NCBI GenBank assembly: GCA_903823665.1 | Contig: CAIJTR010000044.1 | Span: forward strand, 1 to 64,000 | DNA length: 64,000 nt | Source: an uncultured Rhodospirillales bacterium | GTDB taxonomy: Bacteria > Pseudomonadota > Alphaproteobacteria > Acetobacterales > Acetobacteraceae | Reading direction: 5' to 3' | Notes under the pieces: model-generated | The model's database searches: none | Seen by the model: the letters and a program-made list of their open reading frames with translations, nothing else | Told to the model about the DNA's origin: nothing | Made by a program: the position numbers and the translations under genes | Shown: positions 35,145 through 45,276 of the stretch, piece by piece | Layout of the letters: every line of letters starts with the position of its first letter | Position numbering within the stretch: position 1 is the first letter of the stretch

Positions 35145-36209
35145 ATGCGGCCAATCAAAACACTCATTGCGGCCTTTGCCGCCATCGCCTTGGGGCTGGC
35201 CACGCCCGCCTTCGCGCAGAGCAAGGGCACGGTCGGCATCGCCATGCCCACCAAATCCTCCGCCCGCTGGATCTTGGATGGTGAAAATATCGTCAAGGTG
35301 CTGAAGGCGCGCGGCTACACCACCGATCTGCAGTACGCCGATGACGATGTGCCCAACCAGCTCTCGCAGATCGAGAACATGCTGACCAAGGGGGCCAAGG
35401 TGCTGGTGATCGCAGCGATCGATGGCTCCACCCTGTCGGACGTTCTGGCCCAGGCCGCCAAAGCCGGCACCAAGGTCATCGCGTATGACCGCCTCATCCG
35501 CAACTCGCCCAACGTCGATTACTACGCCACTTTCGACAACTTCCAGGTCGGCGTGCTGCAGGCGAAGTCACTGACGGACGCACTCGGCCTGCCCGCCGCC
35601 GCCGGTCCGTTCAACATCGAGCTGTTCGGCGGCTCGCCGGACGACAACAACGCCTTCTTCTTCTATGACGGTGCCATGTCCGTGCTCGACCCGCTGATCA
35701 AGTCGGGCAAGCTGGTCGTGGGCTCCGGCCAGACCGGCATGACCAAGGTTTCCACCCTACGCTGGGATGGTGCCACCGCCCAGGCGCGTATGGATAATTT
35801 GCTGAGCGCCTATTATAGCAAGAGTCATGTCGATGCCGTGCTGTCCCCTTATGACGGCATTTCCATCGGTATTCTGTCCTCGCTGAAGGGCGTCGGCTAC
35901 GGCAGCGGCAAAACCAAGCAGGCCATCGTCAGCGGTCAGGATTGCGAAATCCCGTCGATCAAGTCGATCATCGCCGGTGAGCAGACCGCCTCCATCTACA
36001 AGGACACCCGCGAACTCGCGAAGGTCACGGCGGACATGGTCGATGCCGTGCTGACCGGCAAAGAGGTCGTGGTGAATGACACCAAAACCTACAACAATGG
36101 CGTGAAGGTCGTGCCGTCCTACCTGCTGAAGCCGGTTGTGGTCGACAAGAGCAACTGGGAAGCAGTTCTGGTCGGTGGCGGCTACTACACGCTGGCGCAA
36201 ATCAAGTAA
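35145..36209 (+). CDS. chvE: Multiple-monosaccharide periplasmic binding protein ChvE
   Basis: A 354-residue sugar-binding protein with signal peptide 1-24 (cut after ATPAFA). The mature part matches the ChvE/MmsE group ([67 protein letters not shown]). It delivers monosaccharides such as glucose, galactose, arabinose or xylose to GguAB; in Agrobacterium ChvE also signals to a virulence sensor. ATG 35145 has AAGGGA upstream. It is the first gene of a three-gene operon. The 270 bases before it contain small inverted words but no operator I can name. Confidence 0.94.
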   Translation: MRPIKTLIAAFAAIALGLATPAFAQSKGTVGIAMPTKSSARWILDGENIVKVLKARGYTTDLQYADDDVPNQLSQIENMLTKGAKVLVIAAIDGSTLSDVLAQAAKAGTKVIAYDRLIRNSPNVDYYATFDNFQVGVLQAKSLTDALGLPAAAGPFNIELFGGSPDDNNAFFFYDGAMSVLDPLIKSGKLVVGSGQTGMTKVSTLRWDGATAQARMDNLLSAYYSKSHVDAVLSPYDGISIGILSSLKGVGYGSGKTKQAIVSGQDCEIPSIKSIIAGEQTASIYKDTRELAKVTADMVDAVLTGKEVVVNDTKTYNNGVKVVPSYLLKPVVVDKSNWEAVLVGGGYYTLAQIK

Positions 36210-36261
36210 CTGGGGCGTCCGGGGCGGCTCAGTCTGGGTCGCCCCACTTCCGGAGTGTTTC

Positions 36262-37797
36262 ATGCCTCCCATTTTGACCATGCGTGGCATTTCCAAGAGC
36301 TTTGGCAATGTGCAGGCGCTGAGTGATGTCAGCTTCACCGTCGAGCCCGGCGAAATCCATGCCTTGGTGGGCGAAAACGGGGCCGGCAAATCCACGCTGA
36401 TGAAGGTGCTGAGCGGCGTCTATCCCACCGGGCGCTATGGCGGCGATATCGAGTTCGACGGTGCCATCCGCCAGTTTCGCGGCATCAATGACAGCGAGGC
36501 GCTGGGCATCATCATCATCCACCAGGAACTCGCCCTCATCCCGCTGATGTCGATAGCCGAGAACATCTTCCTCGCCAACCCGCCCTCCCGCTTCGGCGTC
36601 ATCGACCGTGCCGCCGTCTATACCCGCACGCTCGAACTGCTGAAGAAAGTGGGGCTCGACGAAGCGCCAGACACGCTGATCACCAATCTCGGCGTCGGCA
36701 AACAGCAACTGGTGGAGATCGCCAAGGCGCTCTCGAAAAAAGTGCGTCTGCTGATCCTCGACGAGCCCACCGCCAGTTTGAACGAAAGCGACTCCCAGGC
36801 CTTGCTCGACTTGCTCGTGGGCTTCCGCGCCCAGGGCATCTCGTCGATCCTAATCTCGCACAAGCTCAATGAAATCTCCAAGGTCGCGGATAAAATCACG
36901 GTCCTACGCGATGGCCGTGCTGTCGAGACGATGGATTGTGCGGACGGCCCGGTGCAGGAGGAGCGCATCATCCGCCGCATGGTAGACCGAGACCTCGAAA
37001 GCCGCTTCCCCCACCGCACGCCTGAGATCGGCGAGCAGATCTTCGCCGTCGAGAACTGGACGGCCCATCACCCGCAACACGCCGAACGGCAAATGGTCAA
37101 GCGCGTGAACTTTCACGTCCGCAAAGGTGAGATCGTCGGCATCGCGGGCCTGATGGGGGCAGGGCGCACCGAATTTGCCATGAGCATTTTCGGAAAATCC
37201 TACGGCCAGAACATCACCGGCCGTGCCACGATGTCAGGCCAGGAGATCGACGTCTCTACCGTGCCGCGTGCCATCGCAGCTGGGCTCGCCTACGTCACCG
37301 AAGACCGCAAACAGCTCGGCCTGCTGCTGGCCGAGGACATCCGCAAGAACATCTCACTGGCCAATCTTAATGACGTCTCCAGCCATCTCGTACTCGATGA
37401 CATTCGCGAGCTGCAGGTCGCCAACGGCTACCGCGACCGCATGCGCATTCGCAGCCAGAACGTCTATCAGGAAACCGGCACTCTCTCCGGCGGTAACCAG
37501 CAAAAGGTGATCCTGTCGAAATGGCTGCACACCAATCCGCGCGTGCTCATTCTCGATGAACCGACACGCGGTATCGACGTGGGGGCGAAATATGAGATCT
37601 ATCAGATCATCAACGAACTGGCGCAGCAGGGCCGAGGCGTGATTATGATCTCGTCTGAAATGCCCGAACTGCTCGGCATGTGCGACCGCATCTGCGTGAT
37701 GAACGAGGGCTCGTTTGTGGCCGAGTTCTCTCGCGAAGACGCCAGCCAGGAGAACATCATGCGCAGTATTGTGCGCCGTGGAGAACAAGCTGCATGA
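36262..37797 (+). CDS. gguA: Multiple-monosaccharide ABC importer ATPase GguA
   Basis: A 511-residue tandem ATPase of the sugar importer (Mgl/Rbs/Ggu) class. Domain 1 has GENGAGKST and [13 protein letters not shown]; domain 2 has the altered Walker A region GLMGAGRTE, signature [16 protein letters not shown] and [19 protein letters not shown] 36262 has CGGAG upstream; the longer open frame overlaps the chvE end in another frame. The stop overlaps the gguB start by four bases. Confidence 0.94.
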   Translation: MPPILTMRGISKSFGNVQALSDVSFTVEPGEIHALVGENGAGKSTLMKVLSGVYPTGRYGGDIEFDGAIRQFRGINDSEALGIIIIHQELALIPLMSIAENIFLANPPSRFGVIDRAAVYTRTLELLKKVGLDEAPDTLITNLGVGKQQLVEIAKALSKKVRLLILDEPTASLNESDSQALLDLLVGFRAQGISSILISHKLNEISKVADKITVLRDGRAVETMDCADGPVQEERIIRRMVDRDLESRFPHRTPEIGEQIFAVENWTAHHPQHAERQMVKRVNFHVRKGEIVGIAGLMGAGRTEFAMSIFGKSYGQNITGRATMSGQEIDVSTVPRAIAAGLAYVTEDRKQLGLLLAEDIRKNISLANLNDVSSHLVLDDIRELQVANGYRDRMRIRSQNVYQETGTLSGGNQQKVILSKWLHTNPRVLILDEPTRGIDVGAKYEIYQIINELAQQGRGVIMISSEMPELLGMCDRICVMNEGSFVAEFSREDASQENIMRSIVRRGEQAA

Positions 37798-38987
37798 GCG
37801 AGATCGCCGCCGCCCCGCCGCCGCCCGGCCTGTCCGCCGGCGGCTTCCTTAAGAACAATCTGCGTCAATACGGTATGCTGCTGTCGCTGGTGGTGATCAT
37901 GATCTTCTTCCAGATCACCACTGACGGCACGCTGATGCGCCCACTCAACCTTACCAATCTGGTCCTCCAGAACAGCTACGTCGTCATCATGGCGCTCGGT
38001 ATGCTGATGGTGATCGTCACCGGCCATATCGACTTGTCCGTAGGCTCCGTCTCAGGCTTTGTTGGCGCGCTCGCGGCCGTGATGATGGTGCAATACCACG
38101 TGCCAATCGGGCTCGCCGCCATCGCCTGCCTCGCTGTTGGTGGGCTGATCGGGGCAGCGCAGGGCTATTGGGTCGCGTATTTCAAAATCCCCTCGTTCAT
38201 CGTCACACTCGCGGGAATGCTGGTATTCAAGGGCATGATGCTGGCAGTGCTCGGTGGTCAGTCTGTTGGCCCATTTCCGGTGATCTTCCAGCGCCTGTCA
38301 TCAGGGTTCCTGCCGGAGTTCATTCTTGGCCAAGATGATTTCCACCTTTCGTCGCTGCTGCTCGGCATCGCCGTGGCGCTGGCGCTGGTCTATTTCAACG
38401 TGCGCGGCCGGGCGCGGACGCAAAGCCACGGCATCGCGGTCGAACCAGCCAGTCTGTTCTGGGCCAAGAACGCTATTCTCTTTGGTGCGATCTCGGGCTT
38501 CACCTACCTCATCGTCTCCCATCGCGGCCTGCCCAACGTGCTGGTGATCATGCTCGTGTTAATTGCGCTTTATGCCTTCATCACCAATCGCACCATCATC
38601 GGCCGGCAGATCTACGCGGTCGGTGGCAACGTGAAGGCGGCCAAGCTGTCAGGCATTCGCACGGAGCGGCTGACCTTTTTCACCTTCGTGAATATGGGCG
38701 TGCTGGCGGGCCTTGCAGGTTTGGTGTTCGCTGCCCGTCTGAACACCGCCACCCCAAAAGCAGGCCTTGGGTTTGAACTCGATGTCATCGCCGCCTGCTT
38801 CATCGGCGGTGCCTCCGCCTATGGTGGAGTGGGGCAGGTGACGGGTGCCGTGATCGGAGCCTTCATCATCGGCGTGATGAACAACGGCATGTCTATCCTT
38901 GGTGTCGGTATCGATTATCAGCAGGTTATCAAGGGCCTCGTGCTGCTGGGTGCTGTATGTGTGGATGTCTACAACCAAAGGCGCTGA
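37794..38987 (+). CDS. gguB: Multiple-monosaccharide ABC importer permease GguB
   Basis: A 397-residue permease with about ten helices. Family hallmarks are [38 protein letters not shown] and [29 protein letters not shown] 37794 overlaps the gguA stop (ATGA), indicating coupling. A strong hairpin follows the gene within five bases and probably ends the operon. Confidence 0.94.
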   Translation: MSEIAAAPPPPGLSAGGFLKNNLRQYGMLLSLVVIMIFFQITTDGTLMRPLNLTNLVLQNSYVVIMALGMLMVIVTGHIDLSVGSVSGFVGALAAVMMVQYHVPIGLAAIACLAVGGLIGAAQGYWVAYFKIPSFIVTLAGMLVFKGMMLAVLGGQSVGPFPVIFQRLSSGFLPEFILGQDDFHLSSLLLGIAVALALVYFNVRGRARTQSHGIAVEPASLFWAKNAILFGAISGFTYLIVSHRGLPNVLVIMLVLIALYAFITNRTIIGRQIYAVGGNVKAAKLSGIRTERLTFFTFVNMGVLAGLAGLVFAARLNTATPKAGLGFELDVIAACFIGGASAYGGVGQVTGAVIGAFIIGVMNNGMSILGVGIDYQQVIKGLVLLGAVCVDVYNQRR

Positions 38988-38991
38988 CGGC

Positions 38992-39023
38992 AGCTTCAGT
39001 CAGACGGGTGTCTGACTGAAGCT
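38992..39023 (+). terminator. Hairpin terminator after chvE-gguA-gguB
   Basis: Perfect 14-base inverted repeat AGCTTCAGTCAGAC-GGGT-GTCTGACTGAAGCT starting five bases after the gguB stop. The following TGCATGATTTGT is only mildly T-rich. The position between convergent genes suggests it serves both strands. Confidence 0.7.
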
Positions 39024-39052
39024 TGCATGATTTGTGCGTTCCACCGAAGGCG

Positions 39053-39469
39053 TCAGGCTCGCGCCATGTGGCCAGGTGCCGGAACCGTCCACCGCACGCT
39101 ACCACTGCGCTTCTCGATGCCCCGGCTGGTCACGAGCAGCAGCACGCCGCCGTCATAGAGCGGCACAATGTTTTCGATCAGACCCTCAGCCTCCAACTCT
39201 CGAAGCGCATCGGTCATCTGTGCTTGATCGGCCTGCAGGCCGCTGCGGTTCATCGCGGCCGACAGATCGGCCTGCCGCCGCTTGCTGCGCACTGCCATGG
39301 TCGCCAGCGCATTCAGCAGCTTGTCGGTAAAGCTCGGCAGACCCATATCTGTGCCAGTTTGTGCGTTCGCTTCGTTCTGGCAGACTCCGCTGATCCCATT
39401 CGCCAATGCGGCCGAATAGCCCGGCGTCGCCTCAGTGAGAGCTTCGATTCCCATCCCGTCGTGTGGCAT
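39053..39469 (-). CDS. Hypothetical protein with winged-helix-like C-terminal half, 138 aa
   Basis: I do not recognise the family. ATG 39469 has AAGGGA upstream, supporting a real gene. The C-terminal half looks like a winged helix: DKLLNALATMAV, then SGLQADQAQMTDALRELEAEGLIENIVPLYDGGVLLLVTSRG, where a helix pair leads into a two-stranded wing. The N-terminal 45 residues look disordered. It may be a small DNA-binding regulator, which is inference. It is convergent with gguB and divergent in spacing from the two-component genes by 189 bases. Confidence 0.72.
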   Translation of the reverse strand: MPHDGMGIEALTEATPGYSAALANGISGVCQNEANAQTGTDMGLPSFTDKLLNALATMAVRSKRRQADLSAAMNRSGLQADQAQMTDALRELEAEGLIENIVPLYDGGVLLLVTSRGIEKRSGSVRWTVPAPGHMARA

Positions 39470-39658
39470 CGCGCATCCCTTCTATCTTGGCATTAACTGT
39501 TACAACGAACTGATCTAACGACGGGTTGGCGGTCCTCTCCAGTCAGGAAAGATACCTAACGCACGCTTAATGCAGGAAACGCCGAGCTCTTGGCGAAATA
39601 ATGGACGGTTTGCAGTGCCTCATTTCGCTGCACCTCCCGACACGCATGCCGAGCGGCA

Positions 39659-40348
39659 TCATGAGGTTCGAAACCCCGCCGTGATTGCGATCCGCACCGC
39701 CTCGGCCAAGCTCCGACAGGCGAGCTTCTCCATCATATTGGCGCGGTGAATCTCCACCGTGCGGGGGCTGATGCCGAGTTCATGAGCAATCACCTTGTTG
39801 GGCCGCCCCTCTACCAGCCTTCCCAACACATCACGCTCTCGCGGTGTGAGATTAACGATCCGTGCCTGGGCCGCTTCGGCGGATGCGGTGCTCTGTTGAG
39901 TATTCGCCAAACGCTCAAGTGCGTGGTTCACGGCGCGCAGCACGTCCTCCTCAGAATACGGCTTCTCGATGAAATCGACCGCCCCGGCCTTCATTGCGCG
40001 AACTGCCAGACCAACATCGGCGTGGCCGGTTACGATCACCACGGGCAGTGCGCATTGTCTGCGGGTGAGTTCGGCTTGAAGTGCCAACCCATCCATGCCC
40101 GGCATGCGGATATCGACGATCAGGCAGCCCGGCCGCAGCGTGTCCAGCCGCTCCAGCAGTGCCTCCGCAGACGCATGCATTTCGGCCAGTACGCCATGCG
40201 AGGAAAGCAGCAACGCCAGCGAGCGTCGCACCGCATCGTCATCGTCAATAACGTGAACCGTCAGCGAGGTGGAGGTTGGTGACGCGATCAGCGTTTGATC
40301 GATGGGAAGGGCATCTACGGCGATCGACACATCGGCTAGAATGTTCAT
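39659..40348 (-). CDS. FixJ-type response regulator (receiver plus LuxR HTH)
   Basis: A 229-residue regulator. The receiver domain at about 30-145 has the acidic pair in VHVIDDDDAVRRS, the phosphorylated Asp79 in LIVDIRMPGMDGLAL, and Lys in FIEKPYSEEDVL. The output domain at about 168-225 is a LuxR HTH (LTPRERDVLGRLVEGRPNKV, HELGISPRTVEIHRANMMEK). The start overlaps the stop of the sensor kinase gene as ATGA, so the pair is coupled. An N-terminal extension of about 28 residues precedes the receiver. Targets are unknown. Confidence 0.93.
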   Translation of the reverse strand: MNILADVSIAVDALPIDQTLIASPTSTSLTVHVIDDDDAVRRSLALLLSSHGVLAEMHASAEALLERLDTLRPGCLIVDIRMPGMDGLALQAELTRRQCALPVVIVTGHADVGLAVRAMKAGAVDFIEKPYSEEDVLRAVNHALERLANTQQSTASAEAAQARIVNLTPRERDVLGRLVEGRPNKVIAHELGISPRTVEIHRANMMEKLACRSLAEAVRIAITAGFRTS

Positions 40349-42534
40349 GTGTGTTCTCCGTGCGGATGCAGGTCGGGAAGTGTGATTCGGAATAGCATGC
40401 CACCGAGCAATGTTGTCTCGTTGGTCAGCGTTCCGCCGTGGCCCTCAACAATGGTCTGGCAGATTGCCAGACCGATCCCCATGCCGGTGCTTTTGCTGCT
40501 CACGAAGGGCTGATACAGGCGGTCGGCAATACCAGGTGCAAGGCCAGGGCCGTTGTCGCTCACCTCGATACAAACCCCTTTGTTCCGCTCGCCAACTGCA
40601 ATGGCGCTCACCAGGATGTCGCCGGGTCTGTCCTGTACGCCGCTGCTAATGGCCTCAGCGGCGTTGCGGATCAGGTTGAGCAGCACCTGCTGAATCTGCG
40701 TCCGGTCCACCATCACTTGGCCTTCGCAGGCCCCAAGCCGCAGCTCGATCCCAGTGAGGCTTGCATCGTTGCGTGCGAGATCACAGGCCTCGCTTAGCAT
40801 TTCAGCTAAATTCTGGGGCTGTAGCTCTACCTCGCCGCGTTCCACGAAGTCTCGCAACCGCCGCACGATTGCGCCCGCCCGCAACATCTGCCGTGCACCC
40901 TCTGCCACCGCCTCTCGCGCTGATGCGAGGGCCCGCATGTCGCCTTCGGACGCGCGTTCCAGCAGCCGGTGGCCAGCATTAAGAAAATTTGTCGCCGCAG
41001 CCAGCGGCTGGTTCAACTCGTGTGCAAGCCCGCTGCCCATCGCGCCCATCGCCGTCAGCCTCGTGGTACGCAGCAGATCTGCCTGTAGTCCACGCAGCCG
41101 CACCTCTGCCTGCCTACTTTCCGTGATGTCGCGTCCGACTGTCACAACGCCCACAACCCGACCTTCGGCATCCTGCCAGGGCGTTGTGGTCATGGAAAGC
41201 CAGTGCTGCTGTCCTGTGTACGGATCGACATAACTTTGCTCAATGCGGGTCAGTTGCCCCGTGGCCAACACGGTGCGATCCGCCGCCTCGATCCGCCGGG
41301 CCAGCGACGGTGGGAACAGTTCTGCAGTGTCCCGCCCCAGAACCTGCCACTCCGCCTGGGGTTTCGTCCCACTGAGCAGAGCGGCGCGGTTTACCAGCAC
41401 GTAGCGGAGATCAAGATCTTTCACATAGATCGACTCCGTCGTTCCGTTTAGCACCGAGACGAGCAATTCCTGTTGGGTTCGTGCCTCGCGAAGCGCCATC
41501 CGCTCCGCGGCTCCCCGCCGCCTGAGGACTGCATCGGCGCGCAGCAATGCCAGACGAACCGTCTCCAACTCGGCCACAGCCGAGGCTGCCGAGGGCAGCA
41601 GTTTCGAGTCATTGCCCATTGCCACGTTGCGCGCTAACTCCGCCAACAGTTGCAGGGGCTTGCTCAATTGGCCGCCCAACGCCGTAACCAGGCCCAGGCT
41701 GAGTGCGGTCGCCACAATGACGGCAAGCACGCTATAAGCCATTGAATTGCGCTCTGAAAAAACCAGTGGGTTGTCACGGCCGACGCGGCTTATGACGCGC
41801 CAACCCGGTGCCTTGCGCAACATCTCGGCAGTTTGATTAAAAGCCTCTCCACTCGCTAAGGCCTCGCTGGGTCCCGTTTGTCCATTATGCACAATCTCGC
41901 CAACCAGCTGTGCCCCATCGCCGGTTGCTGCGGCGATGCGGCCGGTGGGGTCCACCAGGGCAGCCACATCGCCTTCGGAAAGTTCGACGCGGCGCAGGGC
42001 CGCTCCCATCGTGGCGCAGGGCAGCAAAACCTCTATCGTGGTGATGCCTTCGGGCCGCTGAATAGGCATCACAATCGCGACCATTACTGGTATGCCGCCG
42101 CCCTGGATGATCACATTGCTGATCACGGATCGCCCACTCTCGCGTGCCTTAAGCACGGCACGCAGCAATTCCGCCTGCCGTGGCATCGACACGGCCTCGC
42201 CGTCCCGTTGAACAACGGGGGCACCCAACATATCGCTCAGCAGTTTGCGCTGCGCTTCGAACGTAGGCCCGTCTGAGGTGGTGCGTGCCAACAATGCGAG
42301 GTCGAACAGATCGTTTGCCAGTTCTTGATCAATCGCTGCCGCCAGATCCCGCGTCAGCCGCTCCAGCGTGGCCGTGCTGGCTGATTTAACTTTACCAACG
42401 GCCTCCGCGGTGATGAACAACGCGACGATTATCACTGGCAGGATCGCCGCCACCACGGCCATCACCAACAAGGCACGCAGGCCGAACGCCGCATCATGGC
42501 TCCGCTTGCCAATGTGCCTCCATAAACGCGTCAA
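40345..42534 (-). CDS. Membrane sensor histidine kinase with PAS domain (FixL/DctB-like)
   Basis: A 729-residue kinase. One membrane helix lies at about 20-42, a periplasmic sensing domain at about 43-265, a second helix at about 268-290, and then a HAMP-like segment (GGQLSKPLQLLAELARNVA). A PAS domain starts near LNGTTESIYVKDLDLRYVLVN. The kinase core has the H box GSGLAHELNQPLAAATNFL, the N box QQVLLNLIRNAAEAI, and the G boxes VSDNGPGLAPG and GMGIGLAICQTI. The start is uncertain: TTG 42534 is the only ordinary start codon near the first helix, with no ribosome-binding site. No signal can be inferred. Confidence 0.92.
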   Translation of the reverse strand: MTRLWRHIGKRSHDAAFGLRALLVMAVVAAILPVIIVALFITAEAVGKVKSASTATLERLTRDLAAAIDQELANDLFDLALLARTTSDGPTFEAQRKLLSDMLGAPVVQRDGEAVSMPRQAELLRAVLKARESGRSVISNVIIQGGGIPVMVAIVMPIQRPEGITTIEVLLPCATMGAALRRVELSEGDVAALVDPTGRIAAATGDGAQLVGEIVHNGQTGPSEALASGEAFNQTAEMLRKAPGWRVISRVGRDNPLVFSERNSMAYSVLAVIVATALSLGLVTALGGQLSKPLQLLAELARNVAMGNDSKLLPSAASAVAELETVRLALLRADAVLRRRGAAERMALREARTQQELLVSVLNGTTESIYVKDLDLRYVLVNRAALLSGTKPQAEWQVLGRDTAELFPPSLARRIEAADRTVLATGQLTRIEQSYVDPYTGQQHWLSMTTTPWQDAEGRVVGVVTVGRDITESRQAEVRLRGLQADLLRTTRLTAMGAMGSGLAHELNQPLAAATNFLNAGHRLLERASEGDMRALASAREAVAEGARQMLRAGAIVRRLRDFVERGEVELQPQNLAEMLSEACDLARNDASLTGIELRLGACEGQVMVDRTQIQQVLLNLIRNAAEAISSGVQDRPGDILVSAIAVGERNKGVCIEVSDNGPGLAPGIADRLYQPFVSSKSTGMGIGLAICQTIVEGHGGTLTNETTLLGGMLFRITLPDLHPHGEHT

Positions 42535-42726
42535 CGCGCCGCTAAAAGCGAATGGGTGGGAGTCACGCAGCGATATGAGGCTAGGCCAGGCGATAGCGGC
42601 CTCCGTGACAATGCTATCAACAATGGTAGCCTATCACCGGGGATGAACCGATAAGGGTTTCTCCCTAATGCCTCCGAATACTAGGTGGGCGCGGGAATAA
42701 TGTGTGAAACACGGTAAGAGGCGGCA

Positions 42727-42975
42727 TTAAACCTTTAGATCGAGCAACGAACCGCGTGGCAAAATCTGCCCAGGCAAAGGCTGCGGTCGAGGCTGAGTTG
42801 TTCCGGTGCCTGCTTGGCCGGGCAAAGTTGACTGTGCCCGCGCAGTCTGAAAACCGCTTGCCTGGGGTGGCGGCGTTGCTCGTGCCGCAGCAACCGACCC
42901 GGCGGATACGGCACCATTGGTTGCGCTGGCAGAAAACGCGGAAAGAGAGCTTGGTGAGATCATGCGTCGTATCAT
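42727..42975 (-). CDS. Possible small Pro/Gln/Ala-rich protein, 82 aa
   Basis: The only plausible gene in the 500 bases between the kinase and pgk genes. The frame is low-complexity (Ser/Ala-rich, then Gln/Pro/Gly-rich) and ends LPRGSLLDLKV, an ending I associate with short unannotated proteins of this bacterial group. ATG 42975 has GGGA close upstream; ATG 42963 is an alternative. Overlapping frames on both strands of similar length weaken the call. Outside this frame, 42535-42726 and 42976-43036 show nothing recognisable. Confidence 0.42.
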   Translation of the reverse strand: MIRRMISPSSLSAFSASATNGAVSAGSVAAARATPPPQASGFQTARAQSTLPGQAGTGTTQPRPQPLPGQILPRGSLLDLKV

Positions 42976-43036
42976 GATCCCAACCAGTAAACACTTCCTT
43001 AATAGGGCAAAAGATAATTAATGAGAAAAATCGTGA

Positions 43037-44236
43037 TTAAATGATAATTTTCTCAAGTGCTGCAACGCCAGGCAACGTCTTGCCTTCCATCCACTCCAAG
43101 AACGCGCCGCCCGCCGACGACACGTAGGTGAGCTTGGCAGCAACGCCCGCGTGACGTAATGCGGAGACCGTGTCACCGCCACCTGCCACCGAAATCAACA
43201 CACCTGATTCCGTCGCCGCCGCCACAGCATGCGCAAGAGCCACAGTGCCCGCATCGAACGGATGGGTCTCAAATGCCCCTAGCGGTCCGTTCCACACCAA
43301 AGTCTTCACATGGCCCAGACGTGCGACCAAATCGGCCACCGTCGCAGGGCCCACATCCAGCATCATCGTGTCAGCCGGAATGTTTGCAATCGCCACCGTC
43401 TCAGTCGGCGGATCAGCACGGAATTCGCGAGACACCACGGCATCCACCGGCAATACGATCTCGCAACCCGAAGCCTTCGCCAGCGCCACAATATCAAGTG
43501 CGGTCGCGTGCATCTCAGCTTCCTGCAGCGACTTGCCAACGCTCACGCCCTGCGCCGCTAGGAACGTGTTGGCCATCGCACCGCCGATCACCAGCAAATC
43601 CACCTTGGTCACCAGATTTCCGAGCAGGTCGAGCTTGGTCGAAACCTTTGAGCCACCAACAACGGACATCACTGGCCGCGTCGGCGTGCCCAACGCCTTC
43701 TGTAGTGCCTGAAGCTCCGCCTGCATCAGCCGACCGGCATAAGCAGGCAGCAGATGTGCCACTCCTTCGGTGCTCGCATGCGCACGATGGGCCGCCGAAA
43801 ACGCGTCGTTGACAAAAATGTCGGCCAGCTCAGCCAACTCCGCCGACATTGTCAGGTCATTGTTTTCCTCGCCAGCGTGAAAGCGGGTGTTTTCTAGCAC
43901 AGCGACGTCCCCGGCCGCCAGTCTTTCAACCACCTGCTGCGCCTGCACACCGATGCAATCATCGGCAAAGTGCACGTGCTTGCCGAGCACTTCGCCCAAT
44001 GCCGCCGCCATGGGCGCGAGTGACATCTCTGGCACCCGCTTGCCCTTTGGTCGGTCGAAATGGCTGCACACGATCACCCGCGCCCCCTTCTCCGACAACT
44101 CGCGGATGGTAGGGGACAGGCGCTCGATGCGCGTCAGATCCGTGATCCGTCCGTCCCTGACGGGCACGTTGAGGTCGGCGCGCACCAGCACGCGTTTGCC
44201 TGCGACATCAAGCCCATCAAGGGTGCGGACGGTCAT
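43037..44236 (-). CDS. pgk: Phosphoglycerate kinase
   Basis: Interconverts 1,3-bisphosphoglycerate and 3-phosphoglycerate with ATP formation, in glycolysis or the Calvin cycle. The 399 residues contain the hallmark [15 protein letters not shown], the substrate-binding HFDRPKG region, [14 protein letters not shown], and the nucleotide-binding WNGPLGAFE and [11 protein letters not shown]. It is the third gene of tkt-gap-pgk, three bases after gap. The usual final fructose-bisphosphate aldolase gene is not next to it. Confidence 0.96.
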   Translation of the reverse strand: MTVRTLDGLDVAGKRVLVRADLNVPVRDGRITDLTRIERLSPTIRELSEKGARVIVCSHFDRPKGKRVPEMSLAPMAAALGEVLGKHVHFADDCIGVQAQQVVERLAAGDVAVLENTRFHAGEENNDLTMSAELAELADIFVNDAFSAAHRAHASTEGVAHLLPAYAGRLMQAELQALQKALGTPTRPVMSVVGGSKVSTKLDLLGNLVTKVDLLVIGGAMANTFLAAQGVSVGKSLQEAEMHATALDIVALAKASGCEIVLPVDAVVSREFRADPPTETVAIANIPADTMMLDVGPATVADLVARLGHVKTLVWNGPLGAFETHPFDAGTVALAHAVAAATESGVLISVAGGGDTVSALRHAGVAAKLTYVSSAGGAFLEWMEGKTLPGVAALEKIII

Positions 44237-44239
44237 GGA

Positions 44240-45253
44240 TCAGAGGCTCCCGAGCAACGCAGCAGTGTCAGACATACGGTTGGAGAAGCCCCACTCGTTG
44301 TCATACCACGCCATCACACGCACCAGCGCGCCATCGACCACGGCGGTCTGGGTCGCATCGAAGGTGGACGAAAACGCCACGTGGTTGAAGTCAGCACTGA
44401 CCAGCGGTGCCGTGTTGTAGCCCAGAATGCCCTTCAGCGAGCCCTCCGAAGCAGCCTTCATCACAGCGTTGATCTCGTCCTTGGTCGGCGTCTTTTCCAG
44501 CACCACATCCAGGCTCACCAGCGATACGTTCGGCGTCGGCACGCGGATCGAGCTGCCGTCGAGCTTGCCCTTCAGCTCCGGCATCACCAGGCCCACGGCC
44601 TTGGCAGCACCGGTCGAGGTTGGGATCATCGAGACAGCAGCGGCGCGGGCGCGGTGCGGGTCCTTGTGGAAGGTGTCCACCGTCGGCTGATCGCCTGTGT
44701 AGCTGTGGATGGTGACCATGTAGCCGCGCATAACCTTGTAGTTATCATGCAGCACCTTCACCACTGGCACCAGGCAGTTGGTCGTGCAGGAGGCGTTGGA
44801 CACAACCACCATGTCCTTCGTCAACGTGTGATGGTTTACGCCGTAAACGATGGTCGCGTCGGCGTTCTCGCCAGGGGCCGAGATCAGCACCTTGCGGGCG
44901 CCGGCAGTCAGAAGGGCCGAGGCCTTCTCCTTGCTGGTGAAGATGCCGGTGCATTCCATCGCCACGTCAATGCCCTGATACGGCACCTTCGTCGGGTCGC
45001 GCTCGGCGGAAACGGTGATCGGGCCATAGGTGCGGCCGTTATGGGTGATCGTGATGGTCTGCCCATCAACATGCACTTCGCCAGGGAAGCGGCCATGCAC
45101 GCTGTCATAGCGGAACAAATGGGCGCTGGCTTCCACCGAGCTCAGATCGTTGATCGCCGTCGGGATCACGTCGGTGCGGCCGCTTTCGATGATCGCGCGC
45201 AGCACCAGACGTCCGATGCGGCCAAACCCGTTGATGGCAACTTTGACAGCCAT
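44240..45253 (-). CDS. gap: Type I glyceraldehyde-3-phosphate dehydrogenase
   Basis: NAD(P)-dependent enzyme of 337 residues that forms 1,3-bisphosphoglycerate. The Rossmann start is INGFGRIGRLVLRA and the catalytic Cys is in SNASCTTNCLVPV. The C-terminal block WYDNEWGFSNRM is intact. It has INDLSS after the second strand, compatible with NAD use, though cofactor preference is not certain. It lies 23 bases after tkt. Confidence 0.96.
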   Translation of the reverse strand: MAVKVAINGFGRIGRLVLRAIIESGRTDVIPTAINDLSSVEASAHLFRYDSVHGRFPGEVHVDGQTITITHNGRTYGPITVSAERDPTKVPYQGIDVAMECTGIFTSKEKASALLTAGARKVLISAPGENADATIVYGVNHHTLTKDMVVVSNASCTTNCLVPVVKVLHDNYKVMRGYMVTIHSYTGDQPTVDTFHKDPHRARAAAVSMIPTSTGAAKAVGLVMPELKGKLDGSSIRVPTPNVSLVSLDVVLEKTPTKDEINAVMKAASEGSLKGILGYNTAPLVSADFNHVAFSSTFDATQTAVVDGALVRVMAWYDNEWGFSNRMSDTAALLGSL

Positions 45254-45276
45254 GGTCTCGTTCTTCCTTCGCTTTG

